A DNA stretch of 64,000 nt from Polyangiaceae bacterium (GTDB taxonomy: Bacteria > Myxococcota_A > Polyangia > Polyangiales > Polyangiaceae). This document shows positions 25,400 to 34,417 of the stretch, piece after piece. The position numbers were made by a program, and so were the translations under genes. Position 1 is the stretch's first letter; every line of letters begins with the position of its first letter. The stretch covers positions 49,940 to 113,939 of the forward strand of contig JABFXY010000045.1 of assembly GCA_013361525.1 (NCBI GenBank), written 5' to 3'. The notes beneath the pieces are model-generated. The model did no database searches, was not told where the DNA came from, and saw only the letters and a program-made list of their open reading frames with translations.

Positions 25400-26491
25400 A
25401 TGCGAACACCGAAGCTCGCTCCGACCCGCGCGTGCGTCGCGGCCGTCCTCTTGATCGCCTGCGGGGGCACCCCGTCGCAGGAGGCCGCGCGCCCGCCGAT
25501 CGCAACGCACGCGGGGACGTCGACGAGCGCACCGAACGCGCCGAGCGCGTCGGCGCCTGCCCCGATCGACAGCGCTGAACCGACCGCCCCCCCGGCCCCG
25601 ACGCTCGGGTCGAGCACCGCCTTTTCGGCCACGCGGATCTTCGAGCAGGAGGTCGCGTTCCTCATTACCGGAGAGCAAGGCCGTCTCGCGGTCTTGGCGA
25701 AGGAGGGCGCGGCGACCGTGCCCCATCGATTCGAGGCCGGCGCTTGGAAGCGCCTCGACCTGCCCGAACCACATCGCAACATCACGGACCCGCGCAAGCT
25801 CGGGATCTATTTCGGCCGCGACAACCGGCCCCGCCTAATGGGGTATCGCCTCGAAAACAATGCCCCGAAGATGGTGTATCTGCGCCACCGAGACGGAAAA
25901 TGGCAAGACCAGCGCTCGGAGATCGGCGCGCTGGCGAGTGAGTCCGCGGTGCTGTTCGGTGTGCTCGGCGAGGCGGACCCGGAAGTGGTCTGCAGCGATG
26001 GGCACACGTGCCTGATCAAAAGCCGAAAAGGCTGGAAGGAAATTCCCTCGACGCTCCCGACCACGGCGGTCGTCCGCGCGTTCGGTCTGAAGGGATATGC
26101 CGTGACAGCCGAAGGCGTCTTTCGCGCGGACGAAAAGGGATTCACGAAGCTGGGGCCCCCCGCCGCTTGGAAGGGGCCGGCGACCGGTTTTTGGGTGGGC
26201 CCGGATGAAACGATCGCCGTCGCAGTCCCGAGCGAAAACACGATTTACGTGCTCGATGCCGGCGGAAACGCGTGGCGCGCGGAGACATCCCCCGTCACGT
26301 CGCCGTTCGACGTCGCAGGCCCTGCCGCCAGCCGGTGGATCGCCGGCGGCGGGGGGCTCGTTCATCGAGAGGGTGACGCTTATCGCCGAGTCGGGGACCC
26401 GTCGTGGTCGCTCGATCGGATCATCGTCGTCGGCAACGAGGTATTCGCAGGCGGGCGCGCCGGCGTCGTCGTCGCGAAGCCGGCGAATTAG
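25400..26491 (+). CDS. Lipoprotein, possible beta-propeller
   Basis: 363 aa. The lipobox LLIAC gives Cys21. A short Ala/Ser/Pro/Thr linker (about 25-65) leads into a globular part with repeating beta-strand patterns (WVGPDETIAVAVPSENTIYVLDAG is one blade-like element, given here only by its position near 255-280), suggesting a beta-propeller sensor or binding domain. No catalytic motif is seen. It follows the hybrid kinase by 9 bases, so a sensing or accessory role for that kinase is possible but speculative. Its stop overlaps the convergent DUF1501 stop by 4 bases. Confidence 0.7.
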   Translation: MRTPKLAPTRACVAAVLLIACGGTPSQEAARPPIATHAGTSTSAPNAPSASAPAPIDSAEPTAPPAPTLGSSTAFSATRIFEQEVAFLITGEQGRLAVLAKEGAATVPHRFEAGAWKRLDLPEPHRNITDPRKLGIYFGRDNRPRLMGYRLENNAPKMVYLRHRDGKWQDQRSEIGALASESAVLFGVLGEADPEVVCSDGHTCLIKSRKGWKEIPSTLPTTAVVRAFGLKGYAVTAEGVFRADEKGFTKLGPPAAWKGPATGFWVGPDETIAVAVPSENTIYVLDAGGNAWRAETSPVTSPFDVAGPAASRWIAGGGGLVHREGDAYRRVGDPSWSLDRIIVVGNEVFAGGRAGVVVAKPAN

Positions 26492-27753
26492 GCCTTGAGC
26501 GCTTCGATCGGTTTGCCCTTTTGCGTGACTCGAATCGGCCTTCCTGCCGGCGTCGTTACCTCGGTATTGGGATCGACGCCCATTCGATCCGCAATCGTCG
26601 CGACCACGTCGGGAACGCCGACTCCGTCCTTCGCCACGGCATCACCTTCGGCGTCCGTCTCGCCATGGACGACGCCCGGCTTGATGCCGGCGCCCGCCAT
26701 CACGACGCTGAAGGCTCCCGGATGATGATCGCGCCCGTCGTCGCCGTTGATGCGCGGGGTGCGACCGAACTCTCCCATCCACACCACGAGCGTCGAGGAG
26801 AGAAGGCCGCGCGTATCGAGATCCTTGATGAGAGCGCTCATCGCCGGATCCAGGATCGATAGCCTTCCCTTGACGCGGTCGAAGTTGTTTTGATGGGTAT
26901 CCCAGCCGTCGAGCGTGACCTCGACGAAGGGGACACCGACCTCCACGAGACGTCGCGCGACGACGCAGCCGCGACCGAAGTCGGTGTCGCCGTATTGCTG
27001 GAGCGTCGATTCGCTCTCCGCGCCGAGATCGAATGCTCCGATGTTGCGCGATGCCATCATCGAACGCGCCTTTTCGTAGAGCGCGTGCCGCGCCGCTACC
27101 TGCGAGTCTCCGGTCTGGGCGCCGAACTCCGACTCGAAGCTGTCGAGCAGCTTCCTGCGGCGGTTGTCGCGCTCGGCCGTCACCGGACGGGCCGGAGCGA
27201 GGTCGTCGGGCGGCTGACCCGGTGTCTGAATGACGAACGGATCATAGGGATTGCCGAAGAAGCCCGCGCCGAGGCTGGGGCCTCCGAGGCTCACGAACGA
27301 GGGAATGTCGAGGCCGGCGTCAGACCGATGTTTCGCGACCCACGAGCCGATCGAAGGTGCGCGCACGGTGGGGTTCGGCACGTGTCCGGTGTGTCCGAGC
27401 TCGATGGCGCGCTGGTGATTCCCCTCTTTGCTGCTCACACCACGGAGAACGGCGAGCTTGTCGGCGATATCCGCCACTTGCGGCAAATGCTCCGTGACGG
27501 TGAGCGCGCGGTTTCGCGTCGCAATGCGCTTGAAGGATCCCCCTGTCGGTCCGGCTTTGGGGTCGAACGTGTCGATATGGCTCGGCCCGCCGTTCATCCA
27601 TAGAACGATGCAGCTCTTCGCTTTGGGCTTCGGCGCGCCGCCCGCGGTCTTCTCTTCGGCGGAGCTTGCTTGTGCGAAGAGGCCGGCGAGGAGGCCCGCT
27701 GCGCCGGCCGACAACCATTGCCGTCGCGTGAGGAAACTCGACGAATCGTTCAT
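26488..27753 (-). CDS. DUF1501 family Tat-exported protein
   Basis: 421 aa. The N-terminus TRRQWLSAGAAGLL is a twin-arginine signal. CIVLWMNGGPSHIDTFDPK (residues about 45-63), DHHPGAFSVVMAG and GRTPRINGDDGRDHH match the DUF1501/sulfatase-like alkaline phosphatase superfamily. Metal-binding Asp/His residues of the fold are present in these stretches. It follows the DUF1549 gene with an 11-base gap; this pairing is common in Planctomycetes and some Myxococcota. Exported folded protein, possibly cofactor-loaded in the cytoplasm before Tat export. The ATG at 27753 starts the Tat signal. Confidence 0.9.
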   Translation of the reverse strand: MNDSSSFLTRRQWLSAGAAGLLAGLFAQASSAEEKTAGGAPKPKAKSCIVLWMNGGPSHIDTFDPKAGPTGGSFKRIATRNRALTVTEHLPQVADIADKLAVLRGVSSKEGNHQRAIELGHTGHVPNPTVRAPSIGSWVAKHRSDAGLDIPSFVSLGGPSLGAGFFGNPYDPFVIQTPGQPPDDLAPARPVTAERDNRRRKLLDSFESEFGAQTGDSQVAARHALYEKARSMMASRNIGAFDLGAESESTLQQYGDTDFGRGCVVARRLVEVGVPFVEVTLDGWDTHQNNFDRVKGRLSILDPAMSALIKDLDTRGLLSSTLVVWMGEFGRTPRINGDDGRDHHPGAFSVVMAGAGIKPGVVHGETDAEGDAVAKDGVGVPDVVATIADRMGVDPNTEVTTPAGRPIRVTQKGKPIEALKA

Positions 27754-27764
27754 CTGCTTATTCC

Positions 27765-29543
27765 CTATTTCCGGAAAGAGAACTCGCTCGAATTGAGGAG
27801 CGCCCAAAAGAGGTCTTCGTAAGCCCGTTGTCGCGGCGTCCGCGCGGTCGAGCGTGCGGCGGCAGCGGGGAGCGCGGGCCCGGCTCGCTTCTTCGCCTTC
27901 TTGCCCTCGGTTCTTTTCATGTCGCGCGGTCGCGGCGCCCCGGCGTCGTCGGCAGGGTCGTCGAGGAATGCCTTGGCGCGCGCGAGCTCCACTGCGGTCG
28001 GCGCTCGGCCGAGTGTCCTTTCATAGAGCTCGGTCACGATTGCGTCGTCGTCGTCGTTGCTTTGAAGAAGCCGCTCCAGGACGCTGCCATCCGCATAAGC
28101 CGTCGCCGCTGCCGGTAGAGCCCCGTTCATCGTGAAGAGCGCTTGCTGGAGCGTGCCGTCGTATCCCTCGGCGTTCGACTCCGCGTCCTCGTCGAAGACG
28201 AAGCTCATCTTGCGTCTCACCGCCGTCTTGATGGCTTCGGCGCGCTCGGGCGCCTTCTCTGCGATTCGATCCCCCACTTCGGTCGCGACGAAGATCGAAT
28301 CGAGCAGGACGTCCGACGCGAGCGGACGCAGCGCGGCGTGCGAGAAGAGCGCGGTACGCGGATCGGCGCCGCGCGGACCGAGTGCGCGACCATACGCCTT
28401 CGATGTCGCAATGGCCGTATACAGCCAATCGAGATCGAAATGGTGCGCCTCGAAGTCTTCGGCCAATGCGTCGAGGACCTCCGGCATCACCGCTTCGTTG
28501 GTCGGACGCAGATCGTCGACGGGGTCGACGATCCCCTGCCCCATCAGCTCCGCCCAGGCTCGATTCACGATCGCGCGGGAGAACCACGGATTTTCGGGCG
28601 AGGTCATCCACACACCGAGCGCCTTACGCGGATCGCCTTCGGCGAGCGCGGTCCCGTCGAGGGCTCGCGGCGCGAATTTCGCAATCTCCGCGGTCGATTC
28701 GTTCTTCATCACGCGGCGCGCGGGCTTGTCGATCGAGGTCACCTCGTAGACGGCCATTGCCTGTTTGGTCTTGTCGACGGGGCTCACCCGCATTCGCAAA
28801 AAGCTCGCGGACAAGCCGCGAAAGTCGTCGCGGGTCCATTTCTCGGTCTTGTGGTCGTGACATTGCGCACACTGAATCTGGACACCGAGGAAGACGCGCG
28901 ACGTTTGCCCGGCCATGTCTTCGGGGCTCTTCGCGTAACGGAGCGCGAAGTTGGTGGCGCCGTTCACGCCCGCGTCGCTCTCGGCGGTTCCGCGGCTCGG
29001 CTCGTCGTCGAGCATCGCTTCCTTCCGCGAGCCGCCGGCGCTTGTGGTCCCCTCCGCGGCGACCAGCTGGCGAACCGTCTCGTCCCAGGGCGCGTCGGAC
29101 GCGAAGCGTCCCTCGAGCCAACGCCGGAGCGCGCCGCGATCGACCTGACGATTCTTCACCTCCGGGCCGAGGAGGATTCGATCCCAGGTGCGGGCGAGAT
29201 GTCGCGCATGCGCAGGATCGTCGAGGAGGCGCGCGACGGAACGACCTCGCTTGTCCGGGGCCGTGTCGCGCTGGAACGCACGAAGCTCGTCGCTCGTGGG
29301 GATGCGACCGAGCAGATCGATCGAGACCCTACGCAGGAAGGTCGCGTCGTCGACCTCGGGTGCAGGTGTCAGGCCCTTTTGGGCCCACGCTGCATCGAGC
29401 AGACCGTCGATTCGGCTCGAAGACGGCGCGTCAGCGACCGATGCCGAGCTCGAGGACGGCGCGCTCGAGGTGCTCTGCGAGAAGTAACCGCAACCGAGGG
29501 CGCCCGCGAAGACGACGCTCCAACCCAACCACCGCGTTCGCAT
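27765..29543 (-). CDS. DUF1549/DUF1553 family lipoprotein
   Basis: 592 aa. The lipobox AGALGC gives Cys18. The DUF1549 domain has FLRRVSIDLLGRIPT and the conserved FLGVQIQCAQCHDHK, a CxxCH that could hold haem. The DUF1553 domain follows with NPWFSRAIVNRAWAELMGQG, and AYEDLFWALLNSSEFSF ends the protein, a strong family signature. These proteins occur next to DUF1501 proteins. Roles are poorly known; an exported redox or polymer-degrading complex has been suggested for planctomycetal members, which I treat as inference. A GTG start 10 codons upstream (29573) is also possible. Confidence 0.9.
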   Translation of the reverse strand: MRTRWLGWSVVFAGALGCGYFSQSTSSAPSSSSASVADAPSSSRIDGLLDAAWAQKGLTPAPEVDDATFLRRVSIDLLGRIPTSDELRAFQRDTAPDKRGRSVARLLDDPAHARHLARTWDRILLGPEVKNRQVDRGALRRWLEGRFASDAPWDETVRQLVAAEGTTSAGGSRKEAMLDDEPSRGTAESDAGVNGATNFALRYAKSPEDMAGQTSRVFLGVQIQCAQCHDHKTEKWTRDDFRGLSASFLRMRVSPVDKTKQAMAVYEVTSIDKPARRVMKNESTAEIAKFAPRALDGTALAEGDPRKALGVWMTSPENPWFSRAIVNRAWAELMGQGIVDPVDDLRPTNEAVMPEVLDALAEDFEAHHFDLDWLYTAIATSKAYGRALGPRGADPRTALFSHAALRPLASDVLLDSIFVATEVGDRIAEKAPERAEAIKTAVRRKMSFVFDEDAESNAEGYDGTLQQALFTMNGALPAAATAYADGSVLERLLQSNDDDDAIVTELYERTLGRAPTAVELARAKAFLDDPADDAGAPRPRDMKRTEGKKAKKRAGPALPAAAARSTARTPRQRAYEDLFWALLNSSEFSFRK

Positions 29544-29633
29544 GGGCGAGCGGTAGAGCAAGCGCTTTGCCACGCAGTTCTTCGCGAAACTCCCGCCATT
29601 TGCCTGCGGAGCCGCGGTCGCACCCGCTCCTCG

Positions 29634-29653
29634 CTGCGGAGCGTTCTCCGCAG
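29634..29653 (-). terminator. Hairpin downstream of moeA
   Basis: CTGCGGAG-CGTT-CTCCGCAG is a perfect 8-bp stem with a 4-base loop. It lies 16 bases after the moeA stop on the minus strand, between moeA and the DUF1549 gene. It lacks a T-run, so it could be a rho-assisted stop or an RNA stability element. Confidence 0.45.
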
Positions 29654-29668
29654 GTGGAAGGCGCGCCT

Positions 29669-30877
29669 TCAGTAGAGGTGAACGCGAACGATCGAGCCGC
29701 GCTCGAGCCGAGCTGCGTCACTCGGGACGAGGATCGCGCCGTCCGCACGGACGGCGGAGCTCAGGTTGCTCGCCCCCGTGTGATGAGACAGCGGCCGGAC
29801 GACGCCGTCGTCGATGACGACGCGGACGTAATCGGTGCGACCCGCGACCGACTCCAGCGCGTCGGCGAGCGGTGCTTCGACCACGGCGTGCGGCCATTCA
29901 TGACCGCGCCCCTCGAGCTTGCGCAATAGAGGCCCCGCGAAGAGCTCGTACCCGGCGAGGCATGCGACCGGATGTCCGGGGAGCAATACGACCCAACGCT
30001 CGCCGAGGCGCCCGAACGACGTCGGTCCGCCGGGGCGCGCGTCGACGCCGTGCACGCTGAGCGTGCCTACCGAAGCGAGAACGCGAGGGGCGTGGTCTTC
30101 GTCACCCGCGCTCGTGCCCCCTGAAACGAGGATGACGTCCGCGTCGCTCTGCCGAAACGCCTGTTCGATCGCGGAGGGCTCGTCGGGGACGTATCGAACC
30201 GGTAGGACGATCGCGCCGTCACGCGCCGCGAGGAGGCGCACGACGATCGAGTTCGAATCGACGATTTTGGTGCCGGTGCGCGAAACGCCGGGGGCGACGA
30301 TCTCGTCGCCGGTGACGAGGATCTCGACGCGCGGCGAACGCACGACGAGCAGCGCGCCGATCTCGAGGCTCGCGACCATGCCCAGGTCCTGCGGGCGAAG
30401 GCGACGACCGCGGCGCAACAAGACCTCACCCGCGCTGACGTCTTCACCCGGCGTGATGACGTGTTTTCGGCTCGGAACCGCCCGCGTGAACCGGGCGATT
30501 CCGTCGTGCTCCTCTACCACCTCGCGCATCACGACGGCGTCCGCACCGTCGGGTACGGGCGCGCCGGTCGCGACGCGAACGCTGGTGCCGAGGCGCAGCG
30601 CGGGCGCGGGGGACGAGCCCGGCCGCGACGAGCCGGTCACCGTGAGAAGAACGGGAGCGCCCTCGGAAGCCGAGAGGAGATCGCTCGCGCTCACCGCGAA
30701 CCCGTCCACGGCGGAGCGGGCGTAGGGCGGAACGTTCACCCCCGCGACGACCTCTTCGGCGAGGACTCTTCCGTGGCAACTCTCGATCGGCACAACCTCG
30801 GATCGAAGCGCGAACGCGTCGCGCACGATCAGCGCGAGCGCGTCCTCGTAGGAGGTCTTCGATCGCGACGCGTCCAC
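29669..30877 (-). CDS. moeA: Molybdopterin molybdenumtransferase MoeA
   Basis: 402 aa, GTG start, standard length. The family landmarks RSAVDGFA (54-61), TGAPVPDGADAVV (104-116), TGDE (189-192), SGGTSAGDED (252-261) and LPGHPVA are intact. MoeA inserts molybdenum into adenylylated molybdopterin. It lies 6 bases after the glutaredoxin-like gene, so the two are co-transcribed. Together with mobA (18239-18901) it shows that molybdoenzymes are made, although none is encoded in the window. Confidence 0.95.
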   Translation of the reverse strand: MDASRSKTSYEDALALIVRDAFALRSEVVPIESCHGRVLAEEVVAGVNVPPYARSAVDGFAVSASDLLSASEGAPVLLTVTGSSRPGSSPAPALRLGTSVRVATGAPVPDGADAVVMREVVEEHDGIARFTRAVPSRKHVITPGEDVSAGEVLLRRGRRLRPQDLGMVASLEIGALLVVRSPRVEILVTGDEIVAPGVSRTGTKIVDSNSIVVRLLAARDGAIVLPVRYVPDEPSAIEQAFRQSDADVILVSGGTSAGDEDHAPRVLASVGTLSVHGVDARPGGPTSFGRLGERWVVLLPGHPVACLAGYELFAGPLLRKLEGRGHEWPHAVVEAPLADALESVAGRTDYVRVVIDDGVVRPLSHHTGASNLSSAVRADGAILVPSDAARLERGSIVRVHLY

Positions 30878-30883
30878 GGTCCG

Positions 30884-31537
30884 CTACCTGTCGCGTTTCG
30901 ATCGGGCGACGGCGGCCTTGTCGATCGCGTCGACCAACGCGTTCGTGTCGTAACCGACGAGCACCTTTCCATCGATGTCGAAGGTCGGCACGGTACCCGC
31001 GGGGTTGATCGACTCGAGGAGCACCTTGTCGGTGCCGCTGGCGTCGATGTCGAGCTCTTTCACCGTCAGATCACGCGTCTTCAGGAAGGTGCGCGCGCGA
31101 TCGCAGAGCTGACAGGGGTTTCGCATGTACATCGTGACGACGACACGCTTTCGCAGCTTGGCGAGCTCCTCCTCCGTCAGCTGCTCCGCCGAAGCGGGCA
31201 CCTCCACGGGCGGCGTCTCGACGAACGCAGGGTGATCGTCGCCCTTGAACGGGTCGCGTTGGCGTTCGGGTGGGGGTGCGGGCGCGGCTTCCTCGGTCGG
31301 CGCAGGCGGCGGCGCCTCCTGCTGCGCTGCCGGTTGCTGATCGGCCGTGAGCTTCCGGCCGACCCAATACGCGCCGGAGCCCGCCAGCAACAAACCGACG
31401 AACGCGAGCATCGCGACGATCGGCCAGTCGCTGCTGGTCTTGGCCGGCGCCGTCTCGGGATCCCCACGACGGCAAATGACACAGCGACCATCGACGCCGA
31501 GGACCAGACCGTGAACTCCGCAACGCCGCGGTTCCAT
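30884..31537 (-). CDS. Membrane-anchored glutaredoxin-like protein
   Basis: 217 aa. An N-terminal Cys triplet (Cys6, Cys19, Cys22; CGVHG...CVIC) looks like a small zinc or redox knot. A membrane helix (about 39-58) and a Pro/Ala/Glu linker (66-110) lead to a glutaredoxin-like domain with the active site CQLC at 142-145 and the cis-Pro region GTVPTF. With one helix after a short cytoplasmic N-terminus, the glutaredoxin domain probably faces the periplasm. It is the first gene of an operon with moeA and is divergent from a MerR-type regulator. The start at 31537 is chosen on domain grounds; 31564 is an alternative. Confidence 0.82.
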   Translation of the reverse strand: MEPRRCGVHGLVLGVDGRCVICRRGDPETAPAKTSSDWPIVAMLAFVGLLLAGSGAYWVGRKLTADQQPAAQQEAPPPAPTEEAAPAPPPERQRDPFKGDDHPAFVETPPVEVPASAEQLTEEELAKLRKRVVVTMYMRNPCQLCDRARTFLKTRDLTVKELDIDASGTDKVLLESINPAGTVPTFDIDGKVLVGYDTNALVDAIDKAAVARSKRDR

Positions 31538-31670
31538 TCCGACTCGGGACGCAGCGTACCCCATGGATCGCGGCCCGGCGAACTTGCGGCAGCGGGGGCC
31601 GCCCCACCCGGCTCCTCGCCCATCCTTTCGTCCCTGGTCTCCCCCCACCTCCGTTGGTAGAAGACCTGGG

Positions 31671-32258
31671 ATGTCGCCGAAGACGCCGGGGCGGGCTGCG
31701 CCGAAGGCGCTCGCAATGGCGAGCGACGCGGGGAACGCCCCCGCCGTCGACGCGTCTCGTCAGGCCGAGACGTACACGACGGGCGAGATGGCGCGGCTGT
31801 CGAACAACACGCTGCGAACCGTCCGTTTCTACGAAGAGGCGGGCATCCTCCACCCGATCGGACGAACGGAGGGAGGGCACCGCGTCTTCGATCGAAGCGA
31901 GCTGGAGCGGCTCGTTTGGATCACCGACATGCGCCAGGCCGGTGTCTCGCTCGACGAGATCCGCGAGCTCTTGGACATGAAGCGCCTCGCAAAATCCGGC
32001 GGTGACGCGGCCAAACAAGCGACCGCCGCTCTGCAACGCCACATCGGGGACCTGCGCACCAAGATCGAGGTGCTGACGCGGCTCTGTGAAGACCTCGAGC
32101 AAACGGTGGATGCGGCGTCGGTTTGCCTCACGTGCAGCGACCGCGAGCTGTTCCCGAAGCAATGTGGAGCATGCGGGCGGCTGACGGAGAAGGCGCCCGT
32201 CCCGCGCGGCATGCGTGTTCTTTGGGAGGTCCCCGATCCTCCGGCGGGCGGAGGTTGA
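31671..32258 (+). CDS. MerR family regulator with C-terminal four-cysteine motif
   Basis: 195 aa. The MerR helix-turn-helix lies at about 36-100 (TTGEMARLSNNTLRTVRFYE, then HPIGRTEGGHRVF). A dimerisation coiled coil (about 113-148) follows. The C-terminus has Cys152, Cys155, Cys165 and Cys168 in C-x2-C-x9-C-x2-C spacing, which would fit a zinc or iron-sulfur site but is unlike the spacing of SoxR. It is divergent from the glutaredoxin-moeA operon, so that operon is a likely target. The ribosome-binding site GGAGG of folE lies inside its last codons. A start at 31716 is also possible. Confidence 0.87.
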   Translation: MSPKTPGRAAPKALAMASDAGNAPAVDASRQAETYTTGEMARLSNNTLRTVRFYEEAGILHPIGRTEGGHRVFDRSELERLVWITDMRQAGVSLDEIRELLDMKRLAKSGGDAAKQATAALQRHIGDLRTKIEVLTRLCEDLEQTVDAASVCLTCSDRELFPKQCGACGRLTEKAPVPRGMRVLWEVPDPPAGGG

Positions 32259-32260
32259 CG

Positions 32261-32863
32261 ATGGCGCGCGACGCCGACGCAAGAGAGCGCGCGGCACGAG
32301 CGATCGAGGCCTTCCTCGACGCGCTCGGCTACACCATCGAGGGAGAGCTGGTCGGAACGGGCCGGCGTGTCGCGGACACGTGGATCGACGAGCTCGTCGC
32401 GGGGGAGCGTACGGACCCGGCGGCGCTCCTTCGCGGGGGTGCGCTCGACCTCGGCGAAGGAGCCCACGGTGTCGTCGTTCTTCGCGACGTCTCGATCGCG
32501 ACGATGTGTCCGCATCACCTCCTTCCGAGCCACGGCAAAGTCACGCTCGGCTACCTCCCGAATCGCCTCGCCGCGGGGCTCGGTTCGCTCGCGCAGGCGG
32601 CGGAGGCATGCGCGCGTCGGCTCGTCCTTCAGGAGACGCTCGGCGAGACGATCGCCCGCGCGGTGATGAAGGGGCTCGATGCGCGCGGCGCGTTCTGCCG
32701 CCTGCAGCTCGTTCACACCTGCTTCGCGACCCGCGGTGAGCGGCAATCGTCGAGCGTCGTCGACACGCTCGCGCTGGAAGGCGTCTTCGAGCAGGAGATG
32801 CGCGACGTCGCCATGCTCATGTGCTCGGGCGCGCCGTCCTCCTCCGAGCCGAGGACGCCGTGA
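32261..32863 (+). CDS. folE: GTP cyclohydrolase I (FolE type)
   Basis: 200 aa. The zinc and catalytic motif CPHHLLPSHGKVTLGYLP has Cys83 and His86, and HTCFATRG supplies Cys154. CARRLVLQETLGETIA is the conserved helix that shapes the active site. The enzyme turns GTP into 7,8-dihydroneopterin triphosphate for folate or other pterins. Its ATG lies 2 bases after the MerR stop with GGAGG 6 bases upstream, and the SDR gene overlaps its end (GTGA). The link with a cysteine-bearing MerR regulator suggests redox- or metal-dependent control. Confidence 0.92.
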   Translation: MARDADARERAARAIEAFLDALGYTIEGELVGTGRRVADTWIDELVAGERTDPAALLRGGALDLGEGAHGVVVLRDVSIATMCPHHLLPSHGKVTLGYLPNRLAAGLGSLAQAAEACARRLVLQETLGETIARAVMKGLDARGAFCRLQLVHTCFATRGERQSSSVVDTLALEGVFEQEMRDVAMLMCSGAPSSSEPRTP

Positions 32864-33549
32864 GCGCGCGCGTCGCCGTCGTGACCGGCGCCAGCCGAGG
32901 CATCGGCCGTGCGATCGCGATCGCCCTCGCTCGCCGCGATCTGAAGATCGCGCTCCTCGGCCGGCCGAGCCAGAATCTCGAAGCCACGTGCAACGAGGTG
33001 CGCTCCCTCGGCGTCGCGGCGCGGACGTTCGCGTGCGACGTGGCCGACGAAGCGCAGGTGCGCCAAGCAGCCGACGAGCTCGTCTCGACGCTCGGTGTCC
33101 CCGAGGTGGTCGTGAACAACGCAGGCATCGTGCGGCGCGGCATGCTGGTCGAGGAAACGAGCACCGACGCCTGGGACGACGTCATCGCGATCAACCTGCG
33201 CGGCCCGTTTCTCGTGAGCCGCGCCCTCCTGCCCGCGATGAAGCGCCGTGGATCCGGCCGGCTCATCCACATCGGCAGCATCTCGTCGACGATCGGCTGC
33301 GCTCGCAATGCGTCGTACGCCGCCTCGAAATGGGGGCTCGTCGGCTTCGCCAAGAGTCTCGCAGAGGAGCTGCGCGGCACGGGCCTGATATCGGTCGCGG
33401 TGCTCCCCGGGTCGGTCGACACCGACATGCTCCGCGGCAGCGGTTTCGACCCGGTGATGGCCCCTTCGGACGTCGCGAAGACCGTGGAGTACCTCGCGCT
33501 CGACGCACCTGCCGCCGTGAACGGCTCGGCGATCGAGTTGTTCGGCTAG
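32860..33549 (+). CDS. Short-chain dehydrogenase/reductase
   Basis: 229 aa, GTG start overlapping the folE stop. Classical SDR: cofactor motif TGASRGIG at 9-16, NNAG at 86-89, catalytic Ser near 140, Tyr153 and Lys157 in YAASK. No acidic residue specific for NAD is obvious after strand 2; LLGRPSQN (about 32-39) with an Arg suggests NADP. Translational coupling to folE makes a role in pterin reduction (as in FolM-type pteridine reductases) plausible. A fatty acid-type 3-oxoacyl reductase is the alternative. Confidence 0.88.
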   Translation: MSARVAVVTGASRGIGRAIAIALARRDLKIALLGRPSQNLEATCNEVRSLGVAARTFACDVADEAQVRQAADELVSTLGVPEVVVNNAGIVRRGMLVEETSTDAWDDVIAINLRGPFLVSRALLPAMKRRGSGRLIHIGSISSTIGCARNASYAASKWGLVGFAKSLAEELRGTGLISVAVLPGSVDTDMLRGSGFDPVMAPSDVAKTVEYLALDAPAAVNGSAIELFG

Positions 33550-33571
33550 TGGCGCGCGTTACACTCGGTTG

Positions 33572-34237
33572 ATGGAGCACTCGTCCCGCGCGAGCGGGGA
33601 TCTGACGGCTGCGCTCGAAGAGCTACCGCTCTTTCCGTTGCCTCAAGCCGTGCTCCTACCCGGTGCGCTGCTACCGCTACACGTCTTCGAGCCGCGTTAC
33701 CGCAAGATGGTGCGCGACGTCCTCGATGGGCATCGAACGCTGAGCGTGGTGAACATCCCCGATGCCACGAAGCTCGACGAGCGCGGCATGCCGATCATCG
33801 CGCGCGTCGCCGGCGTGGGGACCATCGTGGATCACGCCGAGCTTCCGAGCGGTCGATACAACATTCTGCTTCGCGGTCGCGCGCGCGTGACGCTCGAAGA
33901 GCTGACGTTCGTCCCGCCGTATCGCCGCGCGCGCGCCACGATCCTGCCTTCGCGGGACGAAGACGTTTCCTCGACGGCCACGGCATCGCTCATCGCTTCG
34001 TCCACCGCGTTCGTGGCGCTCGTGCGCGAGCGCGATGCGTCGTTCGACTTTCGCATGCCGAAGCTCTCCGATCCCGGAACGCTCGCCGATCACTGTGCGC
34101 AGCAGCTCCTCATCGATGCGCGCGATCGTCAGACGGCGCTCGAGACGACCAGCGTCGTCGAGCGGGTTCGCTTCGTCACCGAGACCCTCGCGCTGCAAAA
34201 GATGACGCTCGCGGGGATGCCCGGCGCGCTGAACTGA
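33572..34237 (+). CDS. Lon N-terminal (substrate-binding) domain protein
   Basis: 221 aa. The domain begins LPLFPLPQAVLLPGALLPLHVFEPRYRKM (about 20-48), the usual Lon-N opening, and includes IIARVAGVGTI and YNILLRGRARV. There is no AAA+ or protease part. Stand-alone Lon-N proteins of 200-220 residues are widespread; function is unknown but may be protein binding. The gene lies 22 bases after the SDR gene, so it may share the operon. A TTG directly before the ATG is possible as an alternative start. Confidence 0.85.
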   Translation: MEHSSRASGDLTAALEELPLFPLPQAVLLPGALLPLHVFEPRYRKMVRDVLDGHRTLSVVNIPDATKLDERGMPIIARVAGVGTIVDHAELPSGRYNILLRGRARVTLEELTFVPPYRRARATILPSRDEDVSSTATASLIASSTAFVALVRERDASFDFRMPKLSDPGTLADHCAQQLLIDARDRQTALETTSVVERVRFVTETLALQKMTLAGMPGALN

Positions 34238-34290
34238 CGCCTGCTCGCGTGCCAAGTTTTCACGGCGCGCGCTGCGCGCTCGGCTCGATT

Positions 34291-34303
34291 TGCCAACTTG
34301 GCA
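34291..34303. promoter_or_regulatory. Inverted repeat upstream of gspC
   Basis: TGCCAACTTGGCA is a palindrome with a single central base. A half-site GCCAAGTT occurs 40 bases earlier (34251-34258). Both lie in the 180-bp gap before the GspC gene, consistent with an operator. No matching regulator is seen nearby. Confidence 0.4.
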
Positions 34304-34417
34304 AGTCGCTCGCCCGATCGAGGCCGTCCCGAGAACATCGCGAGCGAGCGCGCACGAAAACGTTGGGAAGGAAGTAGCGCCGCCGGCGCTTGTATGGTTC
34401 GTTAGGATCGATTCACG

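Noticed and set aside
34291..34330. A sigma-54-type -24/-12 promoter before gspC
   Set aside because: TGGC is present but the -12 element reads CGCC instead of TTGC, so the match is too weak.
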